Positions 11,570-25,309 of a DNA stretch of 64,000 bases are shown in pieces. The notes under the pieces were generated by a model. That model searched no databases. It was not told where the DNA came from and saw only the letters and a program-made list of their open reading frames with translations. The stretch is from the NCBI GenBank assembly GCA_012295275.1, contig CM022672.1, positions 25,160,430 through 25,224,429 of the forward strand, in the 5' to 3' direction. Position numbers and translations under genes: made by a program. The stretch is from Chrysomallon squamiferum (lineage: Eukaryota > Mollusca > Gastropoda > Neomphalida > Peltospiridae). Position 1 is the stretch's first letter. Every line of letters starts with the position of its first letter.

Positions 11570-12206
11570 CGTCTCCTTTGCTGCCATTTGCATCATCTCT
11601 GTGTAGCTAATTTATTTCTAAGTCATCAAATGTATTCACTCAAGCAAAATTCTTCAACAGCGTCTTGGCAAAACGCTATAAATTACACACAACACTCTCT
11701 TTTGAATGTCGCCATCAAGACATGCATGTGCAGTTGTGAATCGGGTTATTGTATTATCTGCTCGGAATAATCTTCTAATTGATTTCTCGGCCAGTCTCAT
11801 CCCAAAGGGGAAAATGTCATCAATTTATAGCGGCATCCGCGTGGACCTGTCACCCGGTCCTGTGGATTCTGGTCTTAAATGATGCACGCTACACAAAGCG
11901 ACCTCTTCGTGCTCCCAGACCCTGTCTGTAACCATCGCTAATTGAAACTGGCAGGGAGGGAATTGCTCTTCCTGCTCAAACAAGACTCAGGAAAACTATT
12001 CCGATGAACAAACTGAAGGTACAAATGAGCTTTTGTTAAGAACTTGCTCGTCCGTCGCGGAGATCGTTCGTCTTCGACAAACATCGAGGAAGGAATGTGT
12101 ACAGGATGATGCATGTTCTGTACAAAACTATCGGTCATGGCCTGTCGCCCTTTGTAATGTATGTTTTCTTCGTGTATATATTTAATATGTCATTGTCAGA
12201 AACGTT
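11570..12206. other. unique island
   Basis: Balanced-composition block, densest between 11,780 and 12,130 (GGCATCCGCGTGGACC, GGCAGGGAGGG). Open frames under 70 codons occur on both strands without domains. Possibly regulatory; no direct proof. Confidence 0.25.
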
Positions 12207-12251
12207 ATTGAATGTTCTGAACCTAATAGCAATTGAATGTTCTGAACCTAA
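12207..12251. repeat. 20-bp direct repeat, two exact copies
   Basis: ATTGAATGTTCTGAACCTAA occurs at 12,207-12,226 and again at 12,232-12,251, separated by TAGCA. This is a local tandem duplication with a 25-bp period. Confidence 0.95.
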
Positions 12252-12459
12252 AGAGGTCGCTGGCTGGTGTATATTTGGGAACAGGTTTAACGTAACGATT
12301 GGAACAGGAATGGGCAAAGGTTTATGGCTGGAATAATATCGAGATATATATGTTTCAGAAATATACGTATCTTTTAAATAAATAAATATGACGTTGCATG
12401 GTATATGTCTTTGGTTCAGAACGGACTCCGGAGTTTTCATTACTTTAACATTAAACTAT

Positions 12460-13040
12460 TACTAGGAGTGACTCGATCCAAATGTGTAATAAAGCTATGA
12501 ACTTTATCATATTTTGTTATCGCACTTGCAGATGAACTTTACATTTAACTGCCTAATGAATGATTCACTACATTGAGTAACATTGTTTTATCATCACAGC
12601 AACAGATATATTGTTCCCTGGGGTCTATTAACAGTTAATAATTTTATGGTAAATTAATTTTCTTTTCAAAAAAGCATTATCGATAATCAATACAGGCAAA
12701 TAATATTAAATGTACATACACACATTTATTAATGCTGGAAAAAAAGAGACCAATCCAATAGAAATTAGAAGACAAAAACAAACATTTAGCCTCAGTAAGT
12801 TCTGCTTTTATTCCAACACAAATGATATAAACAACATTCTTTGTATATCACTAATTATATATAATAATTTAATTGGTCGTATTTCGTAATTTTATAAAAA
12901 TTAATGTAATATATCCTCAATAAACTTATTATACACATTATATAACATTTACATGACATAAAAATACTTCCTAGCATCATAAAAACTATACAGAAAAACT
13001 TCAGTATTATTATTATACAGTTATAGACTAAAGAACATAA
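12460..13040. other. AT-rich non-coding sequence
   Basis: No recognisable feature; mostly A/T-rich with short ATTATAT patches. Confidence 0.6.
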
Positions 13041-13370
13041 TTGTTAGGGGCATTTTGCGAACAAGCTAATTATTAACCAGCACATGTTCACTCATTTGGA
13101 GTAATGACGAGAAAACTGTCTCCACAATCGATACTGAATGTTTCTAGAAGATATAGCTGTCAGGAGTTTTCTCTCTAAGTCTCTGGATTACCAATAAAGC
13201 ACGTGCTTACAAGCTGTAATTTTGAAGACGTGACGAACCAGCTCTCTTGTCTGGTCTTTTCATTACCAGCAGACCTGATTGCCATTAGACTGATGAGCCC
13301 TTTTTAACCAACATGGCCGCCATTCAAATATCGATAGAGCGGCAGACTAGACTAATCGAAAAAGTGATCT
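13040..13370. other. unique island with YY1-like site, candidate regulatory element
   Basis: Complex sequence ending in CCAACATGGCCGCCATTC (about 13,308-13,325). Its - strand contains ATGGCGGC, the YY1 core. GGATTACC and TGTAATTT homeodomain-like cores and CACGTG lie upstream. A - strand reading from that ATG stops after a dozen codons, so it is not a start of a recognisable gene. Confidence 0.3.
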
Positions 13371-13379
13371 TAATAGAAA

Positions 13380-13901
13380 ACATTTTTTTTTTTTATTATT
13401 CATTACAATTTTTTTTAACCACTGTTTGTTTAATTTTTTTGATTTTTAAAATTCTTAAAAATGTTTTTGAAAAAAGACAAAAAAAAAAAAAAATTTTTGT
13501 TTCGTTAAGTCAATTTCTGATCTTGCAAGTTAAACATATTTTTTGACTGGTATTTGGTGAATCGTCAAAGACCCATTTAATAATTAAACAGAGAACATTC
13601 TAGTTTGACCTTTTGGTATAAGCGATTTCGAAAAATATTCTTTATTTTCTTTTTTCATTCTTTTTTTTTCTTCAGATGTATGATTTCAAATTCTTTTGAT
13701 TATTATATTTTTTTTCCCTATCTCTCTTTCAAAGAACTAATTTTTCAAGCCAATGATTTGATATTTTATCTGTCTGCCTGACTCTAGGTCTATTTGTCTT
13801 TTTATTGTCTGTATAAACCAACAGGGTGAATAGCCAATTTAAAGAATTACTGAGAAATTTTATAGTGATAAATATCTTTCATTATATAAAAAAGAAGAAA
13901 A

Positions 13902-13955
<54 letters not shown>

Positions 13956-14080
13956 AGTTTGCGCAGTCACAGATAGATTGATATACGGACCAGTCTATCC
14001 ATTAGAGTGCAAACTACATTTTTTTTTGTTTGTTTTTGTATATGTTTTTTCTTATTAAAAATAAAAAAAATTCACACTGA
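13380..14080. repeat. AT-rich block with a 43-bp poly(A) run
   Basis: T-rich and A-rich stretches, with a homopolymer of about 43 A at 13,911-13,953. The run could be a retroelement tail, but I see no element body to its left. Confidence 0.6.
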
Positions 14081-14084
14081 ATCA

Positions 14085-14620
14085 AATAAGAAGAAACATT
14101 AAAGTCGATGGAAATGTCTGTTCCCAAAACAAGACAACATACACAGTGTTTAATTTTTCTTTACGTACATTGATTCCACAGACCATTAATTCATCCACAA
14201 AGTATTTAACTCTGAAGTCTAATAATTTATCTTCATCCTTCGAGATAAACATCTTTGTCCTGAGCAGTCTGGATCTCCAAGCATTAAAACTGCTTATCAT
14301 CTGGCTTTGTTATTCCTGCCCGAAGGTTTTTCATTTGTACTAAGTGTACCCTAACGGGCAAATCTCTGAACATAATAACACCCAATCGTTTGTGTACGCG
14401 GTAGGAAGATCATCACTACCTAGTCAAAACCTTCCCCTCGGGTGCCATTTCCAAGAACATTATGGCCAGCTTTGGTTTCATTGTAGAATGCTTTAGCGAC
14501 TTGGGATTATTATTTAATGCTAATACTTAAATCTTTCTTCCTTGGCGAATACGAACGAGGAGAGATGTAATAATGGTGTTTCTTGACCAGTGTTTGTGAT
14601 ACCAACATCTAGATGCAAGC
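14085..14620. other. unique sequence, unassigned
   Basis: Open frames of 65-72 codons on both strands overlap at 14,082-14,343, with no recognised domain. It could be old transposon debris beside the SINE and Tigger relics immediately to the right. Confidence 0.35.
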
Positions 14621-14624
14621 AATT

Positions 14625-14710
14625 TTAGATGGCGTAGTGGTTAGGACATACGCTTTTGAAATCTCGTGTTATAGAATCGTGTGTTACTGCAAGCTGCTAT
14701 ATGGAGCTGA
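14625..14710 (+). mobile_element. tRNA-derived SINE (5' head)
   Basis: TGGCGTAGTGG at 14,630-14,640 followed by TTAGG is a textbook RNA polymerase III A box with the D-loop continuation. A weakened B box (GTTATAGAATCGT, about 14,668-14,680) follows at tRNA spacing. It lies directly left of the Tigger-like element, and the SINE body seems truncated or interrupted there. Confidence 0.6.
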
Positions 14711-14859
14711 GTTTTGAAGTCTATATTTTTATTGATTAAAGTTTTAGATAAATAATCTGACAAGTTATGAGGATTCGAGTTACGAGCAGTCGGCCGGTCG
14801 ATTTTTTGCTTTGAGTTGCAAGCCATAGTTCGAGTTATGGGCGAACTTCAGTTACGTCG

Positions 14860-14873
14860 CCGCTAGTTGGCAC
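14860..14873 (+). promoter_or_regulatory. CTCF-like motif inside the Tigger relic
   Basis: CCGCTAGTTGGCAC matches the vertebrate CTCF core CCRSYAGRKGGCRS at 13 of 14 positions. Binding is unproven, and the match could be fortuitous within transposon sequence. Confidence 0.25.
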
Positions 14874-15011
14874 AACGAACAACATAACATCCAGTCAGCA
14901 CCCCGCGTCTCACTCGTTTATTTCACGTGATTATCTCGCCGCGGAAGCATCTTTTGTTGTGTTGTGCTCGCGTTTTGTGCCGCATTTTGTCAAATTTCTT
15001 TTTTTCTGACC

Positions 15012-15150
15012 ATGGATCGTAAGAAAATGAAAAGTGCTTAGAAGAAGAAGAGGATGATGTCCATTGATTTAAAGCTTGAATTCAAAGAAAAACATTAGCG
15101 AGATGTACATGTAGACTTGGCTAGGTAGTACGAGTATAATTTGTCTGATT
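15012..15150 (+). pseudogene. Tigger/pogo transposase N-terminus, broken by stops
   Basis: One reading frame beginning with ATG at 15,012 gives a basic start, then KKKRMMSIDLKLEF and DLAR, the start of a CENP-B/Psq-type helix-turn-helix as in Tigger-family transposases. In-frame TAG codons at 15,039-15,041, about 15,096 and about 15,132 interrupt it. Similarity ends near 15,150, and the catalytic DDE domain is absent. The product would have been a transposon DNA-binding domain; it is dead here. Confidence 0.65.
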
Positions 15151-15483
15151 TCCAAAATAAATACACTTTACTTACACCAATTTATTTATTTAAATTCTCT
15201 TTTATTTTGTTTTTTTTATACAATATTTGTCATTTAAAATACATTTTTGTTATTTAAAAATGACGTAACAAAAAAAAAACAAAAAACAACTATAAACAGC
15301 ATTTTTGGGGGGCTGGAACGGACTAATGGCATTTCATATTAATTTCAGTTGGGAAAATTGATTTGATATACGAGCAAATTGAGATACGACAATAATGACA
15401 TTGACAATATAACCAGACAACCATAACAACAACTATAAACAGAACAACAGCAACAGTAATTACAAGAACAGCAACAGGAACAC

Positions 15484-15905
15484 GGACTGGATCAAGAACA
15501 AGAACAAGAACAAGAACAAGAACAAGAACAAGAACAAGAACAAGAACAAGGAACAGGAACAAGAACAAGAACAAGGAACAAGAACAAGAACAAGAACAAG
15601 AACAAGGACAGGAACAGGAACAGGAACAGGAACAGGAACAGGAACAGGAACAGGAACAGGAACAGGAACAAGAACACAGGAACAAGGACAAGGACAAGGA
15701 CAAGGACAACAAGGACAAACAAGAACAAGGACAAGAACAAGAACAAGAACAAGAACAAGAACAGGAACAGGAACAGGAACAGGAACAAGAACAGGAACAG
15801 GAACAGGAACAGGGACAGGGACAAGAACAAGAACAAGAACAGGACAGGACAAGGACAGGAACAGGAACAGGAACAGGAACAGGACCAGGAACAGGAACAA
15901 TAACA
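15484..15905. repeat. hexanucleotide array (AACAAG/AACAGG)n, about 420 bp
   Basis: About 70 units drift between AACAAG, AACAGG and GACAAG in blocks. Because the unit has no stop codon on the - strand, all three - frames stay open (up to 214 codons) as Ser-Cys, Val-Leu/Pro and Leu-Phe strings. These are not genes. Degenerate AACAAC units extend to about 16,080. Confidence 0.9.
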
Positions 15906-16080
15906 GAATCGAGAACAGTAACAACAACAACAAAAAACAACATTAAAATAACAGGGAACAATAACAAGAATAAACACGAACAAGACCAACAAGAACAAAA
16001 TCGAAAAGAACAACATGCACGAACAAGAACAACAACAACAAAATCTCAAAAACAACAAGAAAAACTACAATAACTACAAT

Positions 16081-16460
16081 AACAACTATAAGTAAGTAAA
16101 TAAATAAATAATAACGAAACTAAATTTAAATTAAAAAAATAAAATAAAATAATAATAAAAAGAAATCGATAATAAAGAGATTGAGTCAAAACGACCCAGA
16201 CACAATACACACATCCGTAACTTTCATAAGACATTGCCAAAGCTTTGCTTTACAAGTATATTTTTGTTCTTAATCCAATTGTCTAGACAATGAGAGTAAT
16301 ATTTTAATATCCCTAAAGCATTTATGAAAACCAAATGAAAACGTAGAATGACGGAAAATGTCTTATAATATGACTTTATTGTCTGATTCCCATGTCTGAT
16401 AAGGATTTTGTACACTTTTAATTAAATAGTGTCAGACATTTCTCAGCTTGTTCTATTTAT
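16081..16460. other. AT-rich non-coding sequence
   Basis: AAAT/AATA-rich at first, then unique AT-rich DNA with two small - strand open frames of no recognisable identity. Confidence 0.55.
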
Positions 16461-16467
16461 GTCCCCT

Positions 16468-16480
16468 GTTGCCAAGCAAC
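16468..16480. promoter_or_regulatory. RFX X-box
   Basis: GTTGCCAAGCAAC fits the RFX consensus (two half-sites GTTGCC and AGCAAC with a 1-bp spacer). RFX factors control ciliary and neuronal genes in animals. The site lies in a small complex patch (16,430-16,540), the first of three strong X-boxes in this window. Confidence 0.55.
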
Positions 16481-16599
16481 CATTTCTTCTAAACTACTCT
16501 GATAGACAACTGCAGCAATGCTGGCATAGAAAAGATTTTAATTTTTAGTATATATATACATTTTGTTTTCTTCTTAATGTCTTTGTGTAATTATAGAAA

Positions 16600-16989
16600 T
16601 TATTAATCTTTTTATCTAGATTTGGAAATATATGACGAGAATTATTAATAATTCACACCTGTTTTTTTTTCATTATTAACGTTTATTATGGGTTTATTTC
16701 GGCAAATATGGAAAACCGTACTGGCGACAAGAAGATGTAAGTGTAGTGTCACGAAACTTTGAGGAAAAGGCGATTACACAAACAAAAACTCTTTGTTAAT
16801 AATTCATAACTGTTTTTTACGACAACATATAAATTTCAGAGAATTATTTCAGGGAATTTATAGTAGTTCAAAATATGGCTGGCAAGCTGCCACAGGTCGC
16901 AAATTTCAGATTTATTGACGGTATTCGATTAATCAACAACAACAACAACAAAAAGGTTGTTATTAATACATAACTATTTATCTCTTAAC

Positions 16990-17035
<46 letters not shown>

Positions 17036-17185
17036 GGAAAATGAGATTATTCAAATTTCAGGTATAGAAATAATACTATCGACAAAAATGTTTAGCTCTA
17101 ATATTTCGTGAATTTGAGAGAATACGACTAATCAACTGACGACAAAAAATGGATGTCAAGAAATATAATATATAACATAAAAATT
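16600..17185. repeat. degenerate tandem array, period about 150-200 bp
   Basis: Related blocks recur: TTAATAATTCACACCTG (16,645), TTAATAATTCATAACTG (16,797) and TATTAATACATAACTA (16,961). A second marker, ATTCGATTAATCAAC (16,923), recurs as ATACGACTAATCAAC (17,121). AAATTTCAG recurs at about 16,839, 16,900 and 17,055. A 43-bp poly(T) run (16,988-17,030) interrupts it. Copies are strongly diverged. Confidence 0.5.
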
Positions 17186-17869
17186 ATTTTGAAATTCTGA
17201 GAAAACAATCGTCCACATTTATTTATTTTTTTAATGTTTTATTTATTTATTTATTGCTATTACATGTAGTGTTAAATATGTATTCGTTTATGAGGAAGGA
17301 AAATTATACGCATAATCACTTCAAAAGCAAAATTGGCCAAGAGTCAGTGAAAAAAAAGGAAAAAAAAGAAAAAAAAAAGAAAAATCAGACATTTCAAGTT
17401 TTAATTCTCAAAGATCTCCCTTCCCAAGCATCTGCTGTTAAATCGGCTACTTTCAAAATCAAAACCTTTTAGCTTCAAGTCGTTCAAATTGAATCATATT
17501 AGCTGAACAGTAAACGCAGTCAAATCGAGTTAATGTGGGCGCTCGCTGTGATGTAACAACTCACGACAGTTCCGTGTTCTCCGCAGCGTCATTTTGCTTA
17601 ATGAAGAACTTGACATTTCACAGAACAAATTTAAGTTGAGGATATAAAAAAAAAAAAACTAGAGAAATTTTTTCATTCCGAGAGATATGTAAGAAATAAA
17701 AAATGTTTAGATTAAAAGAAAAACCATGTAATATTTAAAAAATAAAACAAATAATAAAAAACTAAAAAAACGATGAAGAAGAAACCGTTAATAAATAGAA
17801 AATAAAAGCAAAATAAAAATGATAAAATCAGCCTATACAATAAATAATAGTAGTAAAAATATGTATCCA
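17186..17869. other. AT-rich non-coding sequence
   Basis: A-rich stretches (17,349-17,385; 17,700-17,820) around a short complex patch at 17,500-17,640. No gene recognised. Confidence 0.55.
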
Positions 17870-19690
<1,821 letters not shown>

Positions 19691-19695
19691 ACTCA

Positions 19696-19698
<3 letters not shown>

Positions 19699-19785
<87 letters not shown>
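19699..19785. repeat. (CT)n tract
   Basis: About 42 CT units, then TCTG variants to about 19,830. Polypyrimidine on +, opposite in orientation to the GA tract 0.8 kb upstream. Confidence 0.95.
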
Positions 19786-19787
<2 letters not shown>

Positions 19788-19829
19788 GTCTCTGTAATAC
19801 TCTGGCTCTCTCTGGCTCTCTCTCAATCC

Positions 19830-22208
19830 ATCTCTGAATCAGCTGTTAGAATATTTGCCTGCTATGTGATGGTCATAGGATATCAAGCCTCTTTTTTTTT
19901 TCATCAACAAAGATCGTATTTCACATATATATACATATAAAACTAAAATTGTATTAATATTTATTCTTTTTTTTTTTCCTCATTAATTTTTATACACTTT
20001 TTCAAACTGGTACAAACACTTTTTCTTTATCTCTTGTTTCCGATTATTAATCCATATATTCACTCTGCTTTTCCCTTTATCTGGAAAACAAAATAATATC
20101 TAATAACTATAATCAGCTTTTGAGAAATACTAATTTCATAACTGACTCTAGGCATGAAGTAGTTTGAAAAAGAAATACAAGAAAAAACACCAAACTAAAA
20201 AACTACAACCCAAAACAAACAAATACGGCAATATGCAAAAAACAACAACAAACAAACAAATAAATAAATAAATAAAAAAAAAAAAAAAAAAAAAAACAAA
20301 AAACCCCCACAAACAAACAGCAATCCCATGATAATTTGCCAAATAAATTCAAATATTCACTTAATGATCTAAAAAGAAACTAATGCTTGTTCATATTATT
20401 GAATTTGCATTTACGTTTACATTTCTGAATTAAAAAAAACTATCATTAAAAATTGCTATTTTCGATAGTCGAAAAGAAATGAATAATGAGGCATTTTTTT
20501 TTCTTCATTGGGGAAAACAAGACATAGCTAGTTCTGGTCCACCTAAATTGCAAAATCAGTTGTGATTACTCCAGTATCAGTACCGAAAATACCATCAAGC
20601 TAATATTAGTTTTGGACCGGGCAAAAAATGTTAAGTACCGCAAAGTTGCTATAATGACCACCTAGTAATCAGAGAAGGTGATATTGTGGCTAGCATCTGT
20701 CAGAGTCGATGTCTGGGTCGGTAAATGTTGTGTGCAATTAGTTCCGGCTACGTTGGTTTGTTTTAGCATTTCAGTTCTTTACTGACAGTCAGGTGGCGAC
20801 TGCATACGAATAACAAGAGTAAAGAACAAATTCTGGATTCATTTATTTATAACTCCAGAATCTGTGCAGTTAAGCTTGCGTTTGTTTTTTTGGTGCAATG
20901 GTTTTGTGATGTATAACTGTTCTGTTTTACGTCGACATATAGGGAATATGATTGCTTTTCTTCACGATCGTTTAAAGTCAAATTGTTATTTTTACCCTGA
21001 CTGTTATGGGAATGTGACTGTTTTTAGTATGATGACTGGTTTTTTTTAAGACTGACTATCAGTGTGACTATTTTTCAGAAGGATGGTTTAACTTTTATAA
21101 TTCTACTGGACATTAATGTTAAATCTTTTGCGTAAATCATTTTCTGTTTTGAAGTCTAAACAAAACCAATGTTTATTTGCTTATTTGGGCACTATATAAA
21201 TTCTATAAACTTTCGCACACTCTCCGATATAAAATGGGTAATATAATGTTGTAGGCAATATATGTATCTGAATAAAAATAAAAATTTATTTCAAAAACAG
21301 CATAAAAATGTATATAAAAAAGGAAATATGAAATTAAAAAAGAAATAATATTTCATAAGCTTTTATTTATTATTTCGCGGCTTTGTTTCTTTATCATTTT
21401 ATTTATTTCCCTTTGTTTAGCGGCTATCAAACTACTCAATAAAACTTTCTCTGCAGTGAACAACAGATGCAAACTTTAAAGCGTATTACTTGTGTTACGA
21501 CACAACACCAGGAGAATAAAACCTGTCACCAAATGCACAGAGATGTAAAACACAACAGCGTGCCGTTTATTACCTCATTAACGTTTTATAACAGCGACGA
21601 CTGTACGAAACAGACACGACGTAGACGACGTCATGGTATGTCGTATATTTTTACGGTGCATTCCAAGACACAGGTTTAATGATGGCTGCTCCGTGCTGTG
21701 GGTTTTTATAGTTCAGTTTGTGCATCGTGTCTGACTATGCCCATAAAAATGTCAGAATGTCGGAGATTTTTTTAAATTTTTTTTTGACACTCACAGACGT
21801 AACGGTGATGTAAAATAAAATGACTACATTTAATGCTTTTTAAAGTTTTCTTCCAGAACTTGTTTTCCGAGTTCCTTCCATGAATATGGGAGTTGCCAAA
21901 GTCACAACATATTTTTGATATTAGTTAAAGAACGAGGAGGAAGATACAGAAAAAGTGTTCAAATTAGTAAAAACAAATGCTATATTAAATACTGCTTTGT
22001 CAGACTCTTGTCTGTACTCGCGATACACTAAGTATTTAACGGCAGCAGCAGCAATAGCAACAATCGGCAGCATCTTGTACATTAAAATATTACTTTTAAG
22101 TCAGTATTCAAGTACTCATCGTTTTCTGTGTCCGAGAATCATAACTATTATCATTTTTTTGTATTCTTATTCTCATATAGTATTATTATTGTCGTCATTG
22201 TTGTTATA
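19830..22208. other. unique and AT-rich non-coding sequence
   Basis: AT-rich at 19,900-20,500 with an (AAAT)n/(A)n tract at 20,247-20,297. Complex at 20,520-21,060, where GTGACTRTTTTT-type phrases recur near 21,010-21,080. Complex again at 21,420-21,700 (a 70-codon + frame without recognised domain). No gene called. Confidence 0.5.

Positions 22209-22281
<73 letters not shown>
22209..22281. repeat. (TTA)n microsatellite
   Basis: About 24 perfect TTA units. The polyisoleucine frame is an artefact. Confidence 0.95.
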
Positions 22282-22283
<2 letters not shown>

Positions 22284-24037
22284 TATCATTATCTTTCTTA
22301 CAATGCTTCTGTTGTGGTTGTTAATTATCACATCATTATTATTTTGGGTTTGTGAGATGCTGGTTGAATACTTTGACTTCTTAGTGTATGACTATTTCAC
22401 TGGAGCACTACGTTTAACTTTGCCTGTCGACATCATTATGGTTTTAGGTATCGCGAAAGGTATTCTTCTTTTCGAAATAAACGATTTCGAAAAGACCGTA
22501 AGAGCTAAACAATAAAGACGTCTGCAATACATTTATCTTGTCTGTAAACGTAATTAGAACGAGCAAAATGCCTGTACTAAACAAACAAACAATAAAAATA
22601 AACTTAAATTTGGAAACAATGGTTTTCGCAAGCTTAAAGCAATTTTGATCAAGTACGAAATAAATAAACGTATTCCGCGAAGATTTCTGTTCGCAACGCT
22701 GGAAATACAAACTGAACTGGCTACATGCAAGTGTGGCGCCGCTTATTTACGATTTTCCCACGTGACTTGACTACGGTCATAAAAAAGGAAGTGAATTATG
22801 GGATATTTGCCGGGTGAGTTTTTTATTGCTGTCAGTCAGTTACTTGTGTAGTGGCAGATGCTTGTTAGACGTTCTTTGAAATCTGGTTGTAAATAAAAAG
22901 GATGACAAATGGAAAGATGTAATGTACACTAAACTGCTGCCCCGAAAATGAGGTGATTCACACTAACGTGACAGGTAAAAACGCGATAAAAGAACAATAA
23001 AAGAGAAAATGAAAGTAACTGCTACATTCAGTCATAACATTACTTTGTGTTCGTTCTTGTTTTTATTGTTATTGTTGTTGGTTATAGTTGTTGTTGTTTT
23101 TGTATTTTTTTAATCTTTATCTTTTCTCTCCATTAACCTATACGTCCTTCGGCCGTCCTTCATCATCCACACTATCTGTTTCTCTATCTGTCTGTCTTTA
23201 TCATTTGGCTGTGTGTCTTTGTATCATGCACTATTTATCGTAGTTTTAAAAGATGTATTCTGTTTTCGCTCCTTAGAATTTATAGACATAAACACAGTAA
23301 GATATTGTCTCTTGTTTAAACTGATTCTTAATGAGAAAAACACTTGTAATGGACACAGTGATGTTAGTGTTTACAAGTAATACAAATGCTTTTTTTTTTT
23401 TTTTTTTTTGGACAAAATTAAAAGTGTGGAAATCGAATAAACAAAATAAAAGAAAAATGACAACAAACATTCACGGTTATAAAAATAATAATTATCATAA
23501 TTATATAGTAAACAATCTACCTTCTGATAAGTCTAACTTATATAAATGTATGCAATAACATCATAAACATACAGCTACATATACATTCACGCACAAAGAG
23601 AGAGAGAGAGGACCAAAAAAAAAAAAAAAAATAAAAAATAAAATAAATAGAGATAACAAAACAAAATAAAGAACAGAAAAATATAAAAAAGAAAGAGAGA
23701 GAATACCACAAAACATAGTTGCAGCACAGAAGTTACCATCGTTAACTGGAATATTCAGAATGACAAATGGCTAAGTGCCCGAAACTGAGAAAAACGAAAT
23801 TGCCTGCCAAATGAACAGTTGTGATAAATGAACTCCGCAACAAAAACTAACCATCACTGAGTTTACTACAAAACATTTATCAACGTCTTAAACAAATATA
23901 CAAAATTAACTATATTTGTTATTTGTTTCCTTTTCCGTTTAATATATATATATATATTTTTTTTATTTTATTTACAGAATCTGAATTTCAGTTCTCGGTA
24001 ATAAGTACTGTTGTGCGTTGCAATCCTGGTTTATAAA
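22282..24037. other. unique and AT-rich non-coding sequence
   Basis: A complex patch at 22,670-22,870 (GGCGCCGCTTATTTACG, CCCACGTGACTTG) is possibly regulatory. The remainder is AT-rich with T- and A-runs at 23,390-23,409 and 23,610-23,660 and a short GAGAGA run at 23,598. No gene recognised. Confidence 0.5.
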
Positions 24038-24046
24038 CACACACAC

Positions 24047-24099
<53 letters not shown>

Positions 24100-24112
24100 A
24101 CACGCACACACA
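24038..24112. repeat. (CA)n microsatellite
   Basis: About 25 CA units with a few interruptions, extending as degenerate CACACAAATACA to about 24,130. Confidence 0.95.
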
Positions 24113-24239
24113 AATACATTCACACACGTGTATATGTATAATTACATATATTAAAACCCTACAACTTCTAAGGTTAGATAAATAGTTTTGCACGCCACGA
24201 CTCTTCTCGAATAAGAGTACTGTAAAATCATTTGCATGC

Positions 24240-24770
24240 AGCCATCCATTATGGGGGCTTTGTTGACTCACACACTTCCTAGTTGAAAGGGAATTATTGA
24301 CTAGCTAAATGACAGGTAAATACAACGAGTTTAATATTACCTGTCGCCGGACATTTTATCTTTCTATAGTCGCGACTGCGGCTTTAGAAGCACGCACCAA
24401 ACTCACTGACGTCTCGTTCAAGTTTATTCTTTGTCTGAAACCGCGAGAGACTCACAGACACACAGACTCAAGACATTCTGGTTTGGCTAGCAGGTTTCAT
24501 ACTCGTAATCTACATTTCCCAAGGGAATGGAATAAGCGTGTGTTCTGCTATCGAACCGAGATGTAAGGTCTTTTTTTATTGGCTGAATTACAGAGCTACG
24601 CGGTCAGATTGAGTAATGATATGTGTTGTTATAACGTTATGACGTGTGAGTTCAGATATTTGTGATATTGCACGGCTGGTTGAATTGCTGGGCTTTGTCA
24701 ACCTGCCAGTAGTAAGAGATCATCTTTCTTGTATTTGACATCTGTCACCAGTGGCTAAAAATACAAATGA
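24240..24770. other. unique island, candidate regulatory element
   Basis: Balanced composition with an inverted pair of CAGGTA E-box-type sites (24,311-24,345), TAGTCGCGACTG and clustered CpGs. An 85-codon + frame (24,309-24,566) has no recognised domain. Confidence 0.25.
24311..24345. promoter_or_regulatory. 9-bp inverted repeat of CAGGTAA E-boxes
   Basis: GACAGGTAA (24,311-24,319) and TTACCTGTC (24,337-24,345) are perfect reverse complements 17 bp apart. Each carries CAGGTA, the core bound by Snail/ZEB-type zinc fingers. ZEB-family factors favour paired sites; binding here is inferred. Confidence 0.35.
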
Positions 24771-24839
24771 TATTTTACTGTCAAAAATGTAAGTACTTTA
24801 AATGGAATGCCACTTAATGCACCAGCGTCGAAATATAAA

Positions 24840-25084
<245 letters not shown>

Positions 25085-25309
25085 TTTAACAATAATATTA
25101 AATAATAACAAAAGAACAAAATAAAGCAAAAACAAAAACACCTCACATAATAAACTTTCCTTTTATCAGGAGTAACATACATATCAGTCATTATGTTACA
25201 AAGCACTCTGATGCCTAGCATTTTAATTACTTCTTTCTTCACAATTATACGAATTTAATTTTTAGCAAAAATCGATAAAAATTCAGATAAAAGCCCGAAT
25301 TAATTTATT

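Larger units (their letters stand above)
14755..15395 (+). mobile_element. degenerate Tigger/pogo-type DNA transposon
   Basis: The left end has GGATTCGAGTTACGAGCAG and TTCGAGTTATGGGCGAAC. The right end has GGCTGGAACGGACTAATGGC, CAGTTGGGAAAATTG and GATATACGAGCAAATTGAGA. These 'ACGAG/GAGTTACG' and 'GGAACG..TTAAT..GGGAAAATTG' signatures are typical of Tigger-like terminal regions. A broken transposase N-terminus begins at 15,012, and most of the coding region is deleted. At only about 640 bp it is non-autonomous and inactive. Exact termini and TA target duplication are not resolved. Confidence 0.65.

Noticed and set aside
15323-16058. Three - strand frames up to 214 codons (Ser-Cys, Val-Leu-Pro, Leu-Phe strings)
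   Set aside because: The hexanucleotide unit has no stop codons; there is no unique protein sequence of note at either end.
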